A DNA stretch of 64,000 bases from contig JAMWDI010000004.1 of NCBI GenBank assembly GCA_023819375.1, positions 62,001-126,000 on the forward strand, read 5' to 3'. Below, in pieces: positions 9,828-17,975 of the stretch (position 1 is the stretch's first letter; each line of letters begins with the position of its first letter). The stretch comes from Candidatus Omnitrophota bacterium (GTDB taxonomy: Bacteria > Ratteibacteria > UBA8468 > B48-G9 > JAFGKM01). The notes under the pieces are model-generated. The model searched no databases and had not been told where the DNA came from. It saw nothing but the letters and a program-made list of their open reading frames with translations. The translations under genes and the position numbers were made by a program.

Positions 9828-10811
9828 ATGATTGTTATTGGTATAGAAACTTCGTGTGATGAAACTGGAGTTGGAATAATTGAAGAAAGGAAAATAATGG
9901 CAAATATTGTTGCTTCTCAAGAGGATATCCACTCTGTTTATGGTGGTGTTGTTCCTGAACTTGCAAGTAGAGCACATTTACAAAGGATAGATAATCTTTT
10001 TAATTTAGCAATTAAAAGAAACAAATTAAAAATAGAAGATATTGATATAATAGGAGTTACAAATAGACCCGGACTTAAAGGCTCATTACTTGTAGGAGTA
10101 TCTTTTGCCTGTGGTCTTGCTTATAGATTGAAGAAACCAATTTATTTTATAAATCATTTACACGCTCATCTTTCTGTAAATTTCTTAAATGGCAATGTTG
10201 AATTTCCTGCTCTTGGACTTGTCATTTCTGGAGGGCATACTAGTTTTTTTTATATTGAAAATTATATAAATTTTAAAGAAGTTGGCAAAACACTTGATGA
10301 CGCCTGTGGGGAAACATTTGATAAAGTTGGAAGATTGCTTGGTTTACCTTATCCAGGGGGGCCAAATATTGAAAAAGAAGCAGAAAAAGGTAATGAAAAT
10401 AGTATAAAATTTCCAATCCCTATGATATCTTCAAATTCACTTGATTTTAGTTTTAGTGGTCTTAAAACAGCAGTCAATTATTATGTGAAAAAATATGGTA
10501 AAAAAAATATTCCAGATATTTGTGCTTCTTTTCAAAAAGTAGTTGCAGATTTTATATGTAAAAAAATAAGGATTGCCCTTAAAAAATATAATGTCAAATC
10601 CTTCCTTCTTGGAGGTGGAGTTGCCAGAAATCTGTATTTACAGAAAAGAATAAAAGAAGTTATTCCTGATAATATAAAATTATTTATTCCAGAAAAAGAA
10701 CTATGTCTTGATAATGGAGTTATGGTTGCATCTATGGCTTATTTCTTGAATATAAATAGTATTCCACCAGATCAAAATATTATAAAAGTTATTCCAACAA
10801 AGGTTAGGTAG
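9828..10811 (+). CDS. tsaD: tRNA N6-adenosine threonylcarbamoyltransferase
   Basis: TsaD (YgjD/Kae1) of 327 residues, which transfers threonylcarbamoyl from its adenylate to A37 of ANN-decoding tRNAs together with TsaB and TsaE. The opening GIETSCDETGVGI, the metal-binding HLHAHL near residue 109, SGGHTSFF, DDACGETFDKVGRLLGLPYPGGP (ATP site, shown in part) and FSFSGLKTAV are all present. GGAGG precedes the ATG by six bases. It is the last gene of the plus-strand run and faces mltG across a 216-base gap. TsaB and TsaE are not in the window. Confidence 0.96.
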   Translation: MIVIGIETSCDETGVGIIEERKIMANIVASQEDIHSVYGGVVPELASRAHLQRIDNLFNLAIKRNKLKIEDIDIIGVTNRPGLKGSLLVGVSFACGLAYRLKKPIYFINHLHAHLSVNFLNGNVEFPALGLVISGGHTSFFYIENYINFKEVGKTLDDACGETFDKVGRLLGLPYPGGPNIEKEAEKGNENSIKFPIPMISSNSLDFSFSGLKTAVNYYVKKYGKKNIPDICASFQKVVADFICKKIRIALKKYNVKSFLLGGGVARNLYLQKRIKEVIPDNIKLFIPEKELCLDNGVMVASMAYFLNINSIPPDQNIIKVIPTKVR

Positions 10812-11027
10812 AAGGTAATTAATTATATGGGAATAGTAAATGATTGTTGGATGAAGGTTTAAAGATTGGATTGGTCTTTTTTTATAAGGAAGAGAACTTG
10901 TATAATTAGAAATACAAAAATATTTTTTTGAATCTGAAAATAATTTATTAAGATATGCAAGGAGCATCCAAATTTTTTAAACAAAAAAATTCTTCTTTTC
11001 TTTAAAAGAATTGAGTTTATAAAATTT
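10812..11027. other. Intergenic gap between convergent tsaD and mltG
   Basis: This is the largest gene-free gap in the window. It is nearly all A/T. An AT-rich stem TTCTTTT/AAAAGAA (10993-10999 and 11004-11010) could be a weak terminator on either strand. A TATAAT at 10901-10906 has no good -35 partner at the right distance (TTGGTC at 10871 is 24 bases away). Short open frames across it lack start signals. I see no structured RNA. Confidence 0.4.
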
Positions 11028-12023
11028 TTATCTCTGTTTTTCTTCAACAGAAATTTCAGTTTCTGAAGAGCTCTTATTTAGGAGATATGTTTTAATTGCT
11101 GAAAGATGTTCTTCATATGTCTTTGAAAAATAATTTGTTCCATCCCCTTTTGAAAGGAAAAACATATAATCTGTATTTAAAGGGTTTAAAGCAGCAATCA
11201 AAGAATCTCTTCCCGGATTACAAATTGGAGTTGGTGGAAGTCCTTTATGGATATATGTATTGTAAGGAGATTTTATTTTCAAATCTGAATTTTTTAATCT
11301 TTTTTTTCTATATCCAAGAGCATATTCAACAGTTGAACAACTTGCAATTGGAATATTTTTTTTAAGACGTTTATATATAATTCCTGCAATAATTTTTCTT
11401 TCATAACTTAAAGATGCTTCCTTTTCAACTATTGAAGCAACAGTGACAATTTTCTTTACTTCTTCCCAGTTTTTTTCATTTATTTCTTCATCATAGAGTT
11501 GTTCAAAAACATTTTTGAAATTTTGCCACATTTTAAAACATACTCCTTCAATTGAAATATTATATGGGAAAAAATATGTGTCTGGGAATAAAAATCCCTC
11601 TAATTTTTGTTTTTTTGCATATTCAATAAATTCTTCTTTATTTTTTATAACATGTGCCTTATAAAGTATTTCTGAAATATCAAATATTGTTGAACCTTCT
11701 GGAATAGTTACTTTAATTACTGCAATTTCACCTTTAACAAGTTTTTCAATAACTTTTTTTAATGGTGTTCTTCCACTAAATTCATATATTCCTGATTTTA
11801 ATTTTTTTTGAACATTATATTTATTTGTCCAGAATAGAAACCATTTAATACTTTTAATAATATTTTCTTCTTTTAAAATTTTCGCGATTTCATAAGCATT
11901 TTTATTCTCGGGTATTTCAATAAGTTTTTTGGGAACATATGGAGGTAAGGTAATTAATTTTATCAAAAAGAAAAAGAATATTAGTGTAAAAAAAAGACAG
12001 AAAATTTTAATCTTTCCCCTCAT
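11028..12023 (-). CDS. mltG: Endolytic murein transglycosylase
   Basis: MltG (YceG-like) of 331 residues. One N-terminal transmembrane helix (residues ~6-27) anchors the enzyme, followed by the YceG fold with ASIVEKEAS, where Glu200 matches the catalytic glutamate of MltG, and the conserved YNTYIHKGLPPTPICNPG and TDYMFFLSKGDGTNYFS elements. It cleaves nascent glycan strands and is thought to set their length. Its first 17 bases overlap the end of cinA, so it is translated as the last gene of the pseudopilin-yfcE-cinA-mltG unit. Confidence 0.94.
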   Translation of the reverse strand: MRGKIKIFCLFFTLIFFFFLIKLITLPPYVPKKLIEIPENKNAYEIAKILKEENIIKSIKWFLFWTNKYNVQKKLKSGIYEFSGRTPLKKVIEKLVKGEIAVIKVTIPEGSTIFDISEILYKAHVIKNKEEFIEYAKKQKLEGFLFPDTYFFPYNISIEGVCFKMWQNFKNVFEQLYDEEINEKNWEEVKKIVTVASIVEKEASLSYERKIIAGIIYKRLKKNIPIASCSTVEYALGYRKKRLKNSDLKIKSPYNTYIHKGLPPTPICNPGRDSLIAALNPLNTDYMFFLSKGDGTNYFSKTYEEHLSAIKTYLLNKSSSETEISVEEKQR

Positions 12024-13239
12024 CCTTTAAAATCTCCTCTCTTAACAATTCAAATCCCTTGTAAACTGCTCTTTCCCTTATTGTTTTTCTATCTCCAGTA
12101 AAAATAAATTTTTTAGCATATAAATTCTTTTTTGAACATACTCCAATCCAGACGAGGCCTACAGGTTTTTCAGGCGTCCCACCAGTCGGTCCAGCAATTC
12201 CAGTAAAACTTAAAGAAATATCTGCTTTACCATATTTTTTTGCATTTTTTGCCATATAAATTGCTGTTTCTTCACTAACTGCTCCATATTTTCTCAATAT
12301 TGTTTTTGGAACTTTTAAAATTTTCTTTTTCAGAATATTGCTATATGTTACAAAACCGCCCATAAAATATTCTGAACTTCCAGGAATATCTGTAATCAAT
12401 TTACAGGCAAGCCCTCCAGAACAGGATTCTGCAATTGCAAGTTTTAATTTTTTTGTTTTTAACAATTCTCCAATTAATTCAGGAATGGAAGGGACATTTA
12501 CGCCAAGATAATTTATACCAAAAGTATTTTTCATTTTTACCTCAAATTCATAGAAAATGTCTTCTTCAGTTTCCGGTAATGTTAATACAATTTCAATCAA
12601 ATTAGGATGAGCAAGTATTATTAAGTTTTCTTTTAATTTTTCTATTGAGTCCTTTAATTTTGTTTCAACTTCAGATTCTGGAATACCAATAATAGAAAAT
12701 ATTTTTGTAATAAGTTTTGTTTTTTTTAATTTTTCCTTGATATAATTTAAACCTTCTTCAAGCATAACTTCTAATTCATTCGGTGGTCCAGGTAAAAGTA
12801 ATATTATCTTGCCATTTTCTTCTATTAACATTCCTGGAGCGGTGCCGTTTTTGTTTTCTATAATTTTACTTCCTTCAATTATATATGCCTGCCTCTTATT
12901 TATCTCAGGAACCTCTAAAATATTTCTTTTCTTAAATTTTTCCTTTATGCCTTCCCAGATTTTTTCATCAAATAGAAGTTTCCTATTTAAAACTTCAGCA
13001 ACACTTTCTCTTGTTACATCATCAAAAGTTGGTCCAAGTCCACCTGTAACTATTATTAAATCTGATTTTTTAAAAGATTCTTCAAAACTTTCTTTTATTT
13101 CCTCTTTTTTATCTCCAACAATAGTACATTTTGAAATTTTAAGTCCAGAAGAAATTAAAATTTTTGAGATAAGGTTAACATTTGTATTTATTTTATTGAA
13201 AAGAAGTTCAGAGCCAATATTTATGACTTCTACTCTCAT
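12007..13239 (-). CDS. cinA: CinA family protein (nicotinamide-nucleotide amidase)
   Basis: Protein of 410 residues with both CinA domains. The N-terminal MoCF-like domain carries VTGGLGPTFDDVTRE and LLLPGPPNE, associated in this family with ADP-ribose pyrophosphatase activity. The C-terminal PncC domain carries AESCSGGLACKLITDIPGSS and FTGIAGPTGGTPEKPVG and deamidates nicotinamide mononucleotide to recycle pyridine nucleotides. Its start overlaps the stop of the phosphodiesterase gene by four bases. The full two-domain length makes the call secure; an older link to competence does not imply a role in DNA uptake here. Confidence 0.94.
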   Translation of the reverse strand: MRVEVINIGSELLFNKINTNVNLISKILISSGLKISKCTIVGDKKEEIKESFEESFKKSDLIIVTGGLGPTFDDVTRESVAEVLNRKLLFDEKIWEGIKEKFKKRNILEVPEINKRQAYIIEGSKIIENKNGTAPGMLIEENGKIILLLPGPPNELEVMLEEGLNYIKEKLKKTKLITKIFSIIGIPESEVETKLKDSIEKLKENLIILAHPNLIEIVLTLPETEEDIFYEFEVKMKNTFGINYLGVNVPSIPELIGELLKTKKLKLAIAESCSGGLACKLITDIPGSSEYFMGGFVTYSNILKKKILKVPKTILRKYGAVSEETAIYMAKNAKKYGKADISLSFTGIAGPTGGTPEKPVGLVWIGVCSKKNLYAKKFIFTGDRKTIRERAVYKGFELLREEILKDEGKD

Positions 13240-13790
13240 TTTAAAAGTATTTTTTTCAATTCAGAAAAATTGATAAGATCAAATATTTGAATGGTTTTTT
13301 GGGAAAGATCAATTTCAGCACATGTGGGAATTTTTTCTTTTGGGATAGAGGGACTTCCAGGATTAAGAATTATAAGTTCATCTATTTTTTCAAGAACTGG
13401 GATATGGGTATGTCCTGAAATTAAAATGTTTATTTTCCATTTTTTTCCTATCTCAATCCATTCTTCTTTTTTGAAAATATGCCCGTGAGAAGCAATTATT
13501 CTTAAGTTTTCAATTTGGTAAAGAAGAAAAGGATAACATATAGGGATATTTAAAAATGTCTGATCAACTTCAGAATCGCAGTTTCCTCTGGCAATTAAAA
13601 CAGGTTTGTTTAAATTATTTAAAATATTCAAGAGTTCTCTTGGAGAATATTTTTCAGGAACTGGATTACCTGGCCCATGATTGAAAAGGTCTCCACAATG
13701 TATAATAATATCTGAATTCTCCAATATTTTCCATGCCAATTCCCAGCCAAGTAAACTTCCATGAGTATCACTTATAATTCCTATTTTCAT
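13236..13790 (-). CDS. YfcE/MJ0936-type metallophosphodiesterase
   Basis: Small calcineurin-like phosphoesterase of 184 residues. All metal-ligand motifs of the family are visible in order: GIISDTHGS, HCGDL, GNCD, ASHGH and SGHTH. Enzymes of this group hydrolyse phosphodiesters in vitro (some act on cyclic nucleotides or 2',3'-cNMP); the physiological substrate is unknown. It lies between the pseudopilin gene (2-base gap) and cinA (4-base overlap), probably just as an operon passenger. Confidence 0.9.
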   Translation of the reverse strand: MKIGIISDTHGSLLGWELAWKILENSDIIIHCGDLFNHGPGNPVPEKYSPRELLNILNNLNKPVLIARGNCDSEVDQTFLNIPICYPFLLYQIENLRIIASHGHIFKKEEWIEIGKKWKINILISGHTHIPVLEKIDELIILNPGSPSIPKEKIPTCAEIDLSQKTIQIFDLINFSELKKILLK

Positions 13791-13792
13791 TT

Positions 13793-14296
13793 TTACTCCA
13801 TTTTAGGAATATTTATCTGTGATTCTAAACTTGCATGTCCATCAGAAAAAATAACACTATATTTTCCTGTATGCGGAGGAGGAATTTTCTTACTAACAGC
13901 AGTCATTTCTGTTAAAAGCCATGTTAAATGTAAATTTTCTAATCTCTTGTTATTAACTGTATCATTCCATATATAGGTTGTTCCATATTGATTAAGTTGT
14001 TCCGGTAAAGAAGGACAGAATAAAATTTTACCTTTAATCCCATATGATTTCAAAATATTGTGTATTCCCTTCTCATCTGTTACTGAAGAAGGAAAGAACC
14101 GTGCTTCTGGAAGTCTGTCATTATCCTGTTCAAACATTACAATTGCCTGATAAATCTGTTTTAAATTATTTAAACAATCACTTGCTTTTCCTTTTTGCAT
14201 TGCTTGAGTATAAATTTCAAATCCAATAGAAGTTACTATTCCAGCAACAACTGTAATTTCAACTAATGTAAAACCTTTTTTAAAAATTCTTACCAT
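13793..14296 (-). CDS. Type II secretion pseudopilin-like protein
   Basis: Protein of 167 residues with a class III prepilin signal: a short basic leader (MVRIFKKG) cut before FTLVEITVVAGIVTSIGF, then an N-terminal helix and the small-domain features KASDCLNNLKQIYQAI and a C-terminal VIFSDGHASL. This layout matches the large family of prepilin-like proteins abundant in Planctomycetes, Lentisphaerae and Omnitrophota. Glu sits at the usual position five after the cleavage site. It heads the minus-strand unit, with a promoter so close that the mRNA should have essentially no leader. A prepilin peptidase is not in the window. Confidence 0.85.
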   Translation of the reverse strand: MVRIFKKGFTLVEITVVAGIVTSIGFEIYTQAMQKGKASDCLNNLKQIYQAIVMFEQDNDRLPEARFFPSSVTDEKGIHNILKSYGIKGKILFCPSLPEQLNQYGTTYIWNDTVNNKRLENLHLTWLLTEMTAVSKKIPPPHTGKYSVIFSDGHASLESQINIPKME

Positions 14297-14303
14297 TTTT
14301 TAT

Positions 14304-14332
14304 ATTTTATCACAATTCAAAGATAAACTCAA
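14304..14332 (-). promoter_or_regulatory. Promoter of the pseudopilin-yfcE-cinA-mltG unit, predicted leaderless
   Basis: Read on the minus strand: TTGAGT (14332-14327), 17 bases, TAAAAT (14309-14304), then only seven bases to the ATG at 14296. Transcription would start at or one base before the ATG. No Shine-Dalgarno sequence is present. Confidence 0.62.
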
Positions 14333-14452
14333 ATCTTTAAAAGAAAAAAGATTAATTTTTGTTTTCTAAAAAGAAGTATATATTCTCTCCTCAGGACATT
14401 ATAATCGTTAACTAATTATTTTTCTTCAATTTTATTTTTAAGAAAAAAAAAC

Positions 14453-14481
14453 TTGACAAAAATTTTTTTTGTGATTAAAAT
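14453..14481 (+). promoter_or_regulatory. Promoter of the lacI-type gene, predicted leaderless
   Basis: TTGACA at 14453-14458, a 17-base spacer and TAAAAT at 14476-14481. The ATG at 14490 is only eight bases further on, so the transcript should start about two bases before the start codon; no Shine-Dalgarno sequence exists. Confidence 0.7.
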
Positions 14482-14489
14482 AGAAAACG

Positions 14490-15548
14490 ATGTCAGACAA
14501 TAGGACAAAAAATAAAATTACAATTGTTGAAGTGGCAAAAAAAGCGGGTGTAAGTATTAAAACAGTTTCTCGTGTAATTAATAATATGCCATATGTCAGT
14601 GAAGAGACGAGAAAAAAGGTTTGGAAAGTTATTGAAGAATTAAATTATTTTCCAAGGATTGAGGGAAGGCAACTTGCTTTTTTGAAAAGAAATAATAATC
14701 TAAAAACAGGAAATATTGGTTGTCTTATATTTCCAACTTATAACAAATATTCAGAACCATTTTTTGCAGAACTTCTTGAAGAGGTTGATAAAGTTTTACT
14801 TGAATTTAACCTGCATAAATATTTTTTCCATACACTTTCGGAATTGAAAGATCCGTCTCTTTTTATAAAAATGATAAATCCAAATGTAATAGATGGATGT
14901 GTTATACTTGGGTCAGGAGAAAAATATAGGGAAGATATTATAAGAATATATAAAAGGATAAAAAATGTTGTAATTTTATGTGATTTTATTGATTGTGATG
15001 AAATTGCCTGTTTTTATCCAGATGGTATTAAAGGTGGATATATGGCAACAAATTATTTGATTTCTCTTGGACATAGAGTTATTGGATGTATTACTGGATA
15101 TTTAAATTGGCCTGAATATTCACAATTGAGGTTAAAAGGATATAAGAAAGCACTTGAAGACGCAGGGATATTATTTGATGTAAAACTTGTTGAGGAAGGG
15201 AAATATAGTATAGAAGGAGCTTCGCAGGCAGTAAAGAAATTAATAGAAAGAAATCCAGAAATGACAGCAATATTTGTTGTTTCAGATCCTATGGCTGTGG
15301 GTGTTTATAAAGGGCTTGCTGAAATAGGAAAAAGGATACCAGATGATATATCAGTAATAGGTTTTGACAATATTAAAATTGGAGAACATTTACATCCAAG
15401 TTTGACAACAATATCTGTAGATAAATATAGTTTGGCCAAAGAGGGAATAAAAGTATTAATTGACGAAATAAATACTGGCAATAAAACAGGAATGAAAGTG
15501 GCTTTTCCCGTTACATTGGTTGAAAGAGATTCTGTAAGAAAGATATAA
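14490..15548 (+). CDS. LacI/GalR family transcriptional regulator
   Basis: Regulator of 352 residues. The N-terminal helix-turn-helix (ITIVEVAKKAGVSIKTVSRVIN, seen in part) is followed by the hinge (GRQLAFLKRNN, with a leucine where LacI inserts one into the minor groove) and a periplasmic-binding-protein-like effector domain: SEPFFAELLEEVDK, HRVIGCITGY and ISVIGFDNIKIGEHLHPSLTTI. It should bind a sugar and control genes nearby; the glycan operon beginning 127 bases downstream is the obvious candidate, and the divergent pseudopilin unit a second one. It has its own strong promoter with almost no 5' leader. Confidence 0.92.
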   Translation: MSDNRTKNKITIVEVAKKAGVSIKTVSRVINNMPYVSEETRKKVWKVIEELNYFPRIEGRQLAFLKRNNNLKTGNIGCLIFPTYNKYSEPFFAELLEEVDKVLLEFNLHKYFFHTLSELKDPSLFIKMINPNVIDGCVILGSGEKYREDIIRIYKRIKNVVILCDFIDCDEIACFYPDGIKGGYMATNYLISLGHRVIGCITGYLNWPEYSQLRLKGYKKALEDAGILFDVKLVEEGKYSIEGASQAVKKLIERNPEMTAIFVVSDPMAVGVYKGLAEIGKRIPDDISVIGFDNIKIGEHLHPSLTTISVDKYSLAKEGIKVLIDEINTGNKTGMKVAFPVTLVERDSVRKI

Positions 15549-15611
15549 AAATGAAAAAATTTATTTTATTTAGTGAAACCAAACTTTTAGAGATTATATT
15601 ACCCTTTTTCC

Positions 15612-15638
15612 CACTCCCTTGCCAATTACAAGGGAGTG
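15612..15638 (+). promoter_or_regulatory. 10-base inverted repeat over the glycan-operon promoter (operator or RNA hairpin)
   Basis: CACTCCCTTG at 15612-15621 is repeated inverted as CAAGGGAGTG at 15629-15638, with a 7-base centre. It is GC-rich in an AT-rich gap and overlaps the -35 and spacer of the promoter at 15619-15646. No T run follows, so a classical terminator is unlikely. The spacing differs from the usual LacI operator with a central CG, so the cognate factor is uncertain. Confidence 0.55.
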
Positions 15639-15646
15639 ATTATATA
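15619..15646 (+). promoter_or_regulatory. Promoter of the glycan operon
   Basis: TTGCCA at 15619-15624, 16 bases, TATATA at 15641-15646. The start would lie near 15653, giving a ~22-base leader that contains AAGGAGG at 15662-15668 before the ATG at 15675. It is embedded in the inverted repeat described separately. Confidence 0.5.
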
Positions 15647-15674
15647 GAGATTAAATTTTATAAGGAGGTGCATT

Positions 15675-16379
15675 ATGAAAAATAAATTTTCAAAGAGGGC
15701 TTTTTCAAAACTATATGGTTTTACTTTAATAGAATTGTTGGTGGTTGTGGCAATCATTGCTATTTTGGCAGCAATGCTATTGCCAGCACTTAGTAAAGCA
15801 AGAGAAAAAGCAAGACAAATTTCATGTATAAATACTCTTAAACAGTGGGGTAATGCTTTGCAAATGTATGCACAAGATTATGATGAATTCTTACCCTTTT
15901 GGATAGATTACAGCCCTGGACCGACTCATTTTTGGTTTTATTGGGCATATCCTTACATCCAAGGAAAAAGAACGGGATATGCAGAATGGCAGACAAATAT
16001 ATGTAAGTATATAAACTGTCCTTCAAGATTGTACAGATTGACTCCACCAGATATGGCGGATTCCAACAAAATTTCAACATATATTAGTTATGGTTTTAAT
16101 TATGGTATATTAAGAAGGAAAGGTGGCTGGCCAAATCCTGGATTTTCAAGAAAAATAACAGATATTATGCGACTTGAAAGAGTTATTATTGGAGATTCAG
16201 GAAATAAAACTACCAGGGGTTATTATGGTTTCAGTGCTACCAATTATACTCGGGTTGCTTATGATATTCATATGAATGGAGGAAATTATCTTTTTGGTGA
16301 CAATAGTGTTAGGTTTTTCACTTATCAACAAATGGTAAATCAAAGGAATAAATTGCTTGGCGACATTTATGATTACTAA
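15675..16379 (+). CDS. Prepilin-type protein with H-x9-DG-like C terminus
   Basis: Protein of 234 residues with a 15-residue basic leader cut at G/F, then [59 protein letters not shown] and a C-terminal [18 protein letters not shown] that resembles the H-x9-DG signature. This is the prepilin-like (DUF1559-related) family expanded in Planctomycetes, Lentisphaerae and related lineages, where members sit beside polysaccharide-degradation genes. It heads the LacI-linked operon with a strong AAGGAGGTG site. Its role may be a surface or periplasmic fibre component; function is unproven for the family. Confidence 0.88.
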   Translation: MKNKFSKRAFSKLYGFTLIELLVVVAIIAILAAMLLPALSKAREKARQISCINTLKQWGNALQMYAQDYDEFLPFWIDYSPGPTHFWFYWAYPYIQGKRTGYAEWQTNICKYINCPSRLYRLTPPDMADSNKISTYISYGFNYGILRRKGGWPNPGFSRKITDIMRLERVIIGDSGNKTTRGYYGFSATNYTRVAYDIHMNGGNYLFGDNSVRFFTYQQMVNQRNKLLGDIYDY

Positions 16380-16414
16380 TTTATCTATAATTTTATATTA
16401 AAGGTTCTTCAGAA

Positions 16415-17962
16415 ATGATGAAAAGTTTAGTTTTTTTGGTAATTTGTGTGACTTTTTTGGATTTTTCATTTGGGGAAACAATATCTGTTGAATGGACAGG
16501 AAAAGATAATACTTCTCGTATTTTAGAAATTGAAACAGATCAACCTTTTAATGGAACATTAAAATCCTTATATTATGGAGAGAACAAATTAATTCGTGGT
16601 AGTAAGATTATTTTTGAAGAGAAAAAACTTTGGGAAAGTGAGGCTGATGATGCTATAAAAAATGTCAAATTTCAAAAATTAGAAAAATTTTTTTCTGAAT
16701 ATGCAAAAGTAATAATGACTGAATCTATAATTCAATGGGAAGAGAAGAAGATAAAAGTAAAACATTTCTTTTATGTCTTTGATGGAGATGATGGGCTTTA
16801 TTGTAGATATGTTCTTGAACCTGAAGGAAGTTTTGAATTAATAAGAATATGGAGAGTTGACCATTTTGATCATTTAGGAGAAGGATTGGTTAAAAAGAAT
16901 CATTTTAAAGATAAAAATCTTCAGGGATGGTCAGAATGGTCTTTTGAAGGAGCACCTTTTAGTTTATCTCAGATTTATATTAGTGTTCCTGGTTGGTATT
17001 CACCTTCTTATTGGAAGAATTGGACTGACTGGGATATAGACATCAGATATAAGGCAACACAACATAATATTCTTTATAATGAAAAAAAATTTCTCTTTGA
17101 TAATCCCATAAGATTTGATTTTGCATTTTTCCCTTCAAGTGATGATGACCCTTCTTCATCAGAAGCAAAAGGCAGTACATATTATGAGCAAGTAATTAAA
17201 AAGACAGGATATGGCCTGGATGCAATTAAAGGAAAAAATATAAAAGATATAATTTTTAGCAAAGGACATATAAAGATAACTGCACAAGATTTACCTTTTG
17301 AATTTGAAATAAAGTGTTTACCAGAAAATCAAGGGGTTTTTCTTTTTATTATAAGTGAGATGAGTAAAAAGCCAGAAGCAATATATATATTAAAAAATGG
17401 AAAAAAGGAAATGGTTTATAATTCCAGTGTTTTGGATATATGGAAAGATGAGAAAGGATATAATACTGCTTTCTTTTTAAAGACAGGAAGTTATAAGATA
17501 GTTGTAGAACCGGAAAAACCAGATGTTCAGATAAAACAAAATCCTAAGTATGTTGTTTTTTGTGGCAGTAATAATGATAAAGAATGGGATGAAGGAGAAA
17601 AATATGGTTGTGTAAAAGGCAAAGTTTATCTTGGATGGGCAACAAGTGCTCCTGGTGTAGTTGATTTTGAAAAAATTATAAGAGAAGATAGCGAGAAAGT
17701 AATTTATAGATTTACAGGATTTGATGAAAATAAGAATTACAAAGTTAGATTGGGGTTTTATAATGAAAATGATGAAAAGAGATTAAGAATAACAATTGGA
17801 AAGGTTTCTTTAGGAGATGTGGTTTTACCTGTGGAAAAGATAACATATTTTGAGAAAGAAATACCAAAAGAAGGGATTATAAATGGCATTATTGATCTCG
17901 TTATTGAAGTAATAAACGGAGCAAAAGCTCTTATCTCTAAAATATGGATTTTTGAAGAATGA
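16415..17962 (+). CDS. Secreted protein of unknown function, probable carbohydrate-binding beta domains
   Basis: A 515-residue protein I do not recognise. An N-terminal signal peptide (MMKSLVFLVICVTFLDFSFG) is clear. The body is rich in aromatic residues and predicted beta strands (HFDHLGEGL, GWSEWSFEG, WYSPSYWKNWTDWDIDIRY). Residues ~380-515 (CGSNNDKEWDEGEKYGCVKG, KNYKVRLGFYNENDEKRLRI, LVIEVINGAKALISKIWI) look like a galactose-binding/malectin-like sandwich, as found in sugar-binding modules. It lies between the prepilin gene and the giant glycosidase, so a role in binding or cleaving a glycan is plausible. No catalytic motif is identifiable. Confidence 0.7.
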   Translation: MMKSLVFLVICVTFLDFSFGETISVEWTGKDNTSRILEIETDQPFNGTLKSLYYGENKLIRGSKIIFEEKKLWESEADDAIKNVKFQKLEKFFSEYAKVIMTESIIQWEEKKIKVKHFFYVFDGDDGLYCRYVLEPEGSFELIRIWRVDHFDHLGEGLVKKNHFKDKNLQGWSEWSFEGAPFSLSQIYISVPGWYSPSYWKNWTDWDIDIRYKATQHNILYNEKKFLFDNPIRFDFAFFPSSDDDPSSSEAKGSTYYEQVIKKTGYGLDAIKGKNIKDIIFSKGHIKITAQDLPFEFEIKCLPENQGVFLFIISEMSKKPEAIYILKNGKKEMVYNSSVLDIWKDEKGYNTAFFLKTGSYKIVVEPEKPDVQIKQNPKYVVFCGSNNDKEWDEGEKYGCVKGKVYLGWATSAPGVVDFEKIIREDSEKVIYRFTGFDENKNYKVRLGFYNENDEKRLRITIGKVSLGDVVLPVEKITYFEKEIPKEGIINGIIDLVIEVINGAKALISKIWIFEE

Positions 17963-17975
17963 AAAGGAGACCCTA

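Noticed and set aside
10901-10906. Promoter for a small RNA in the tsaD-mltG gap
   Set aside because: TATAAT has no -35 at 16-18 bases and no structured or terminated RNA follows.
12809-13273. 154-codon plus-strand frame opposite cinA
   Set aside because: Ser/Phe-rich antisense shadow of a well-conserved gene; no start signal.
15612-15638. Intrinsic terminator for the lacI-type gene
   Set aside because: The stem is good but no T run follows; it overlaps a promoter, so a regulatory site is the better reading, though weak termination is possible.
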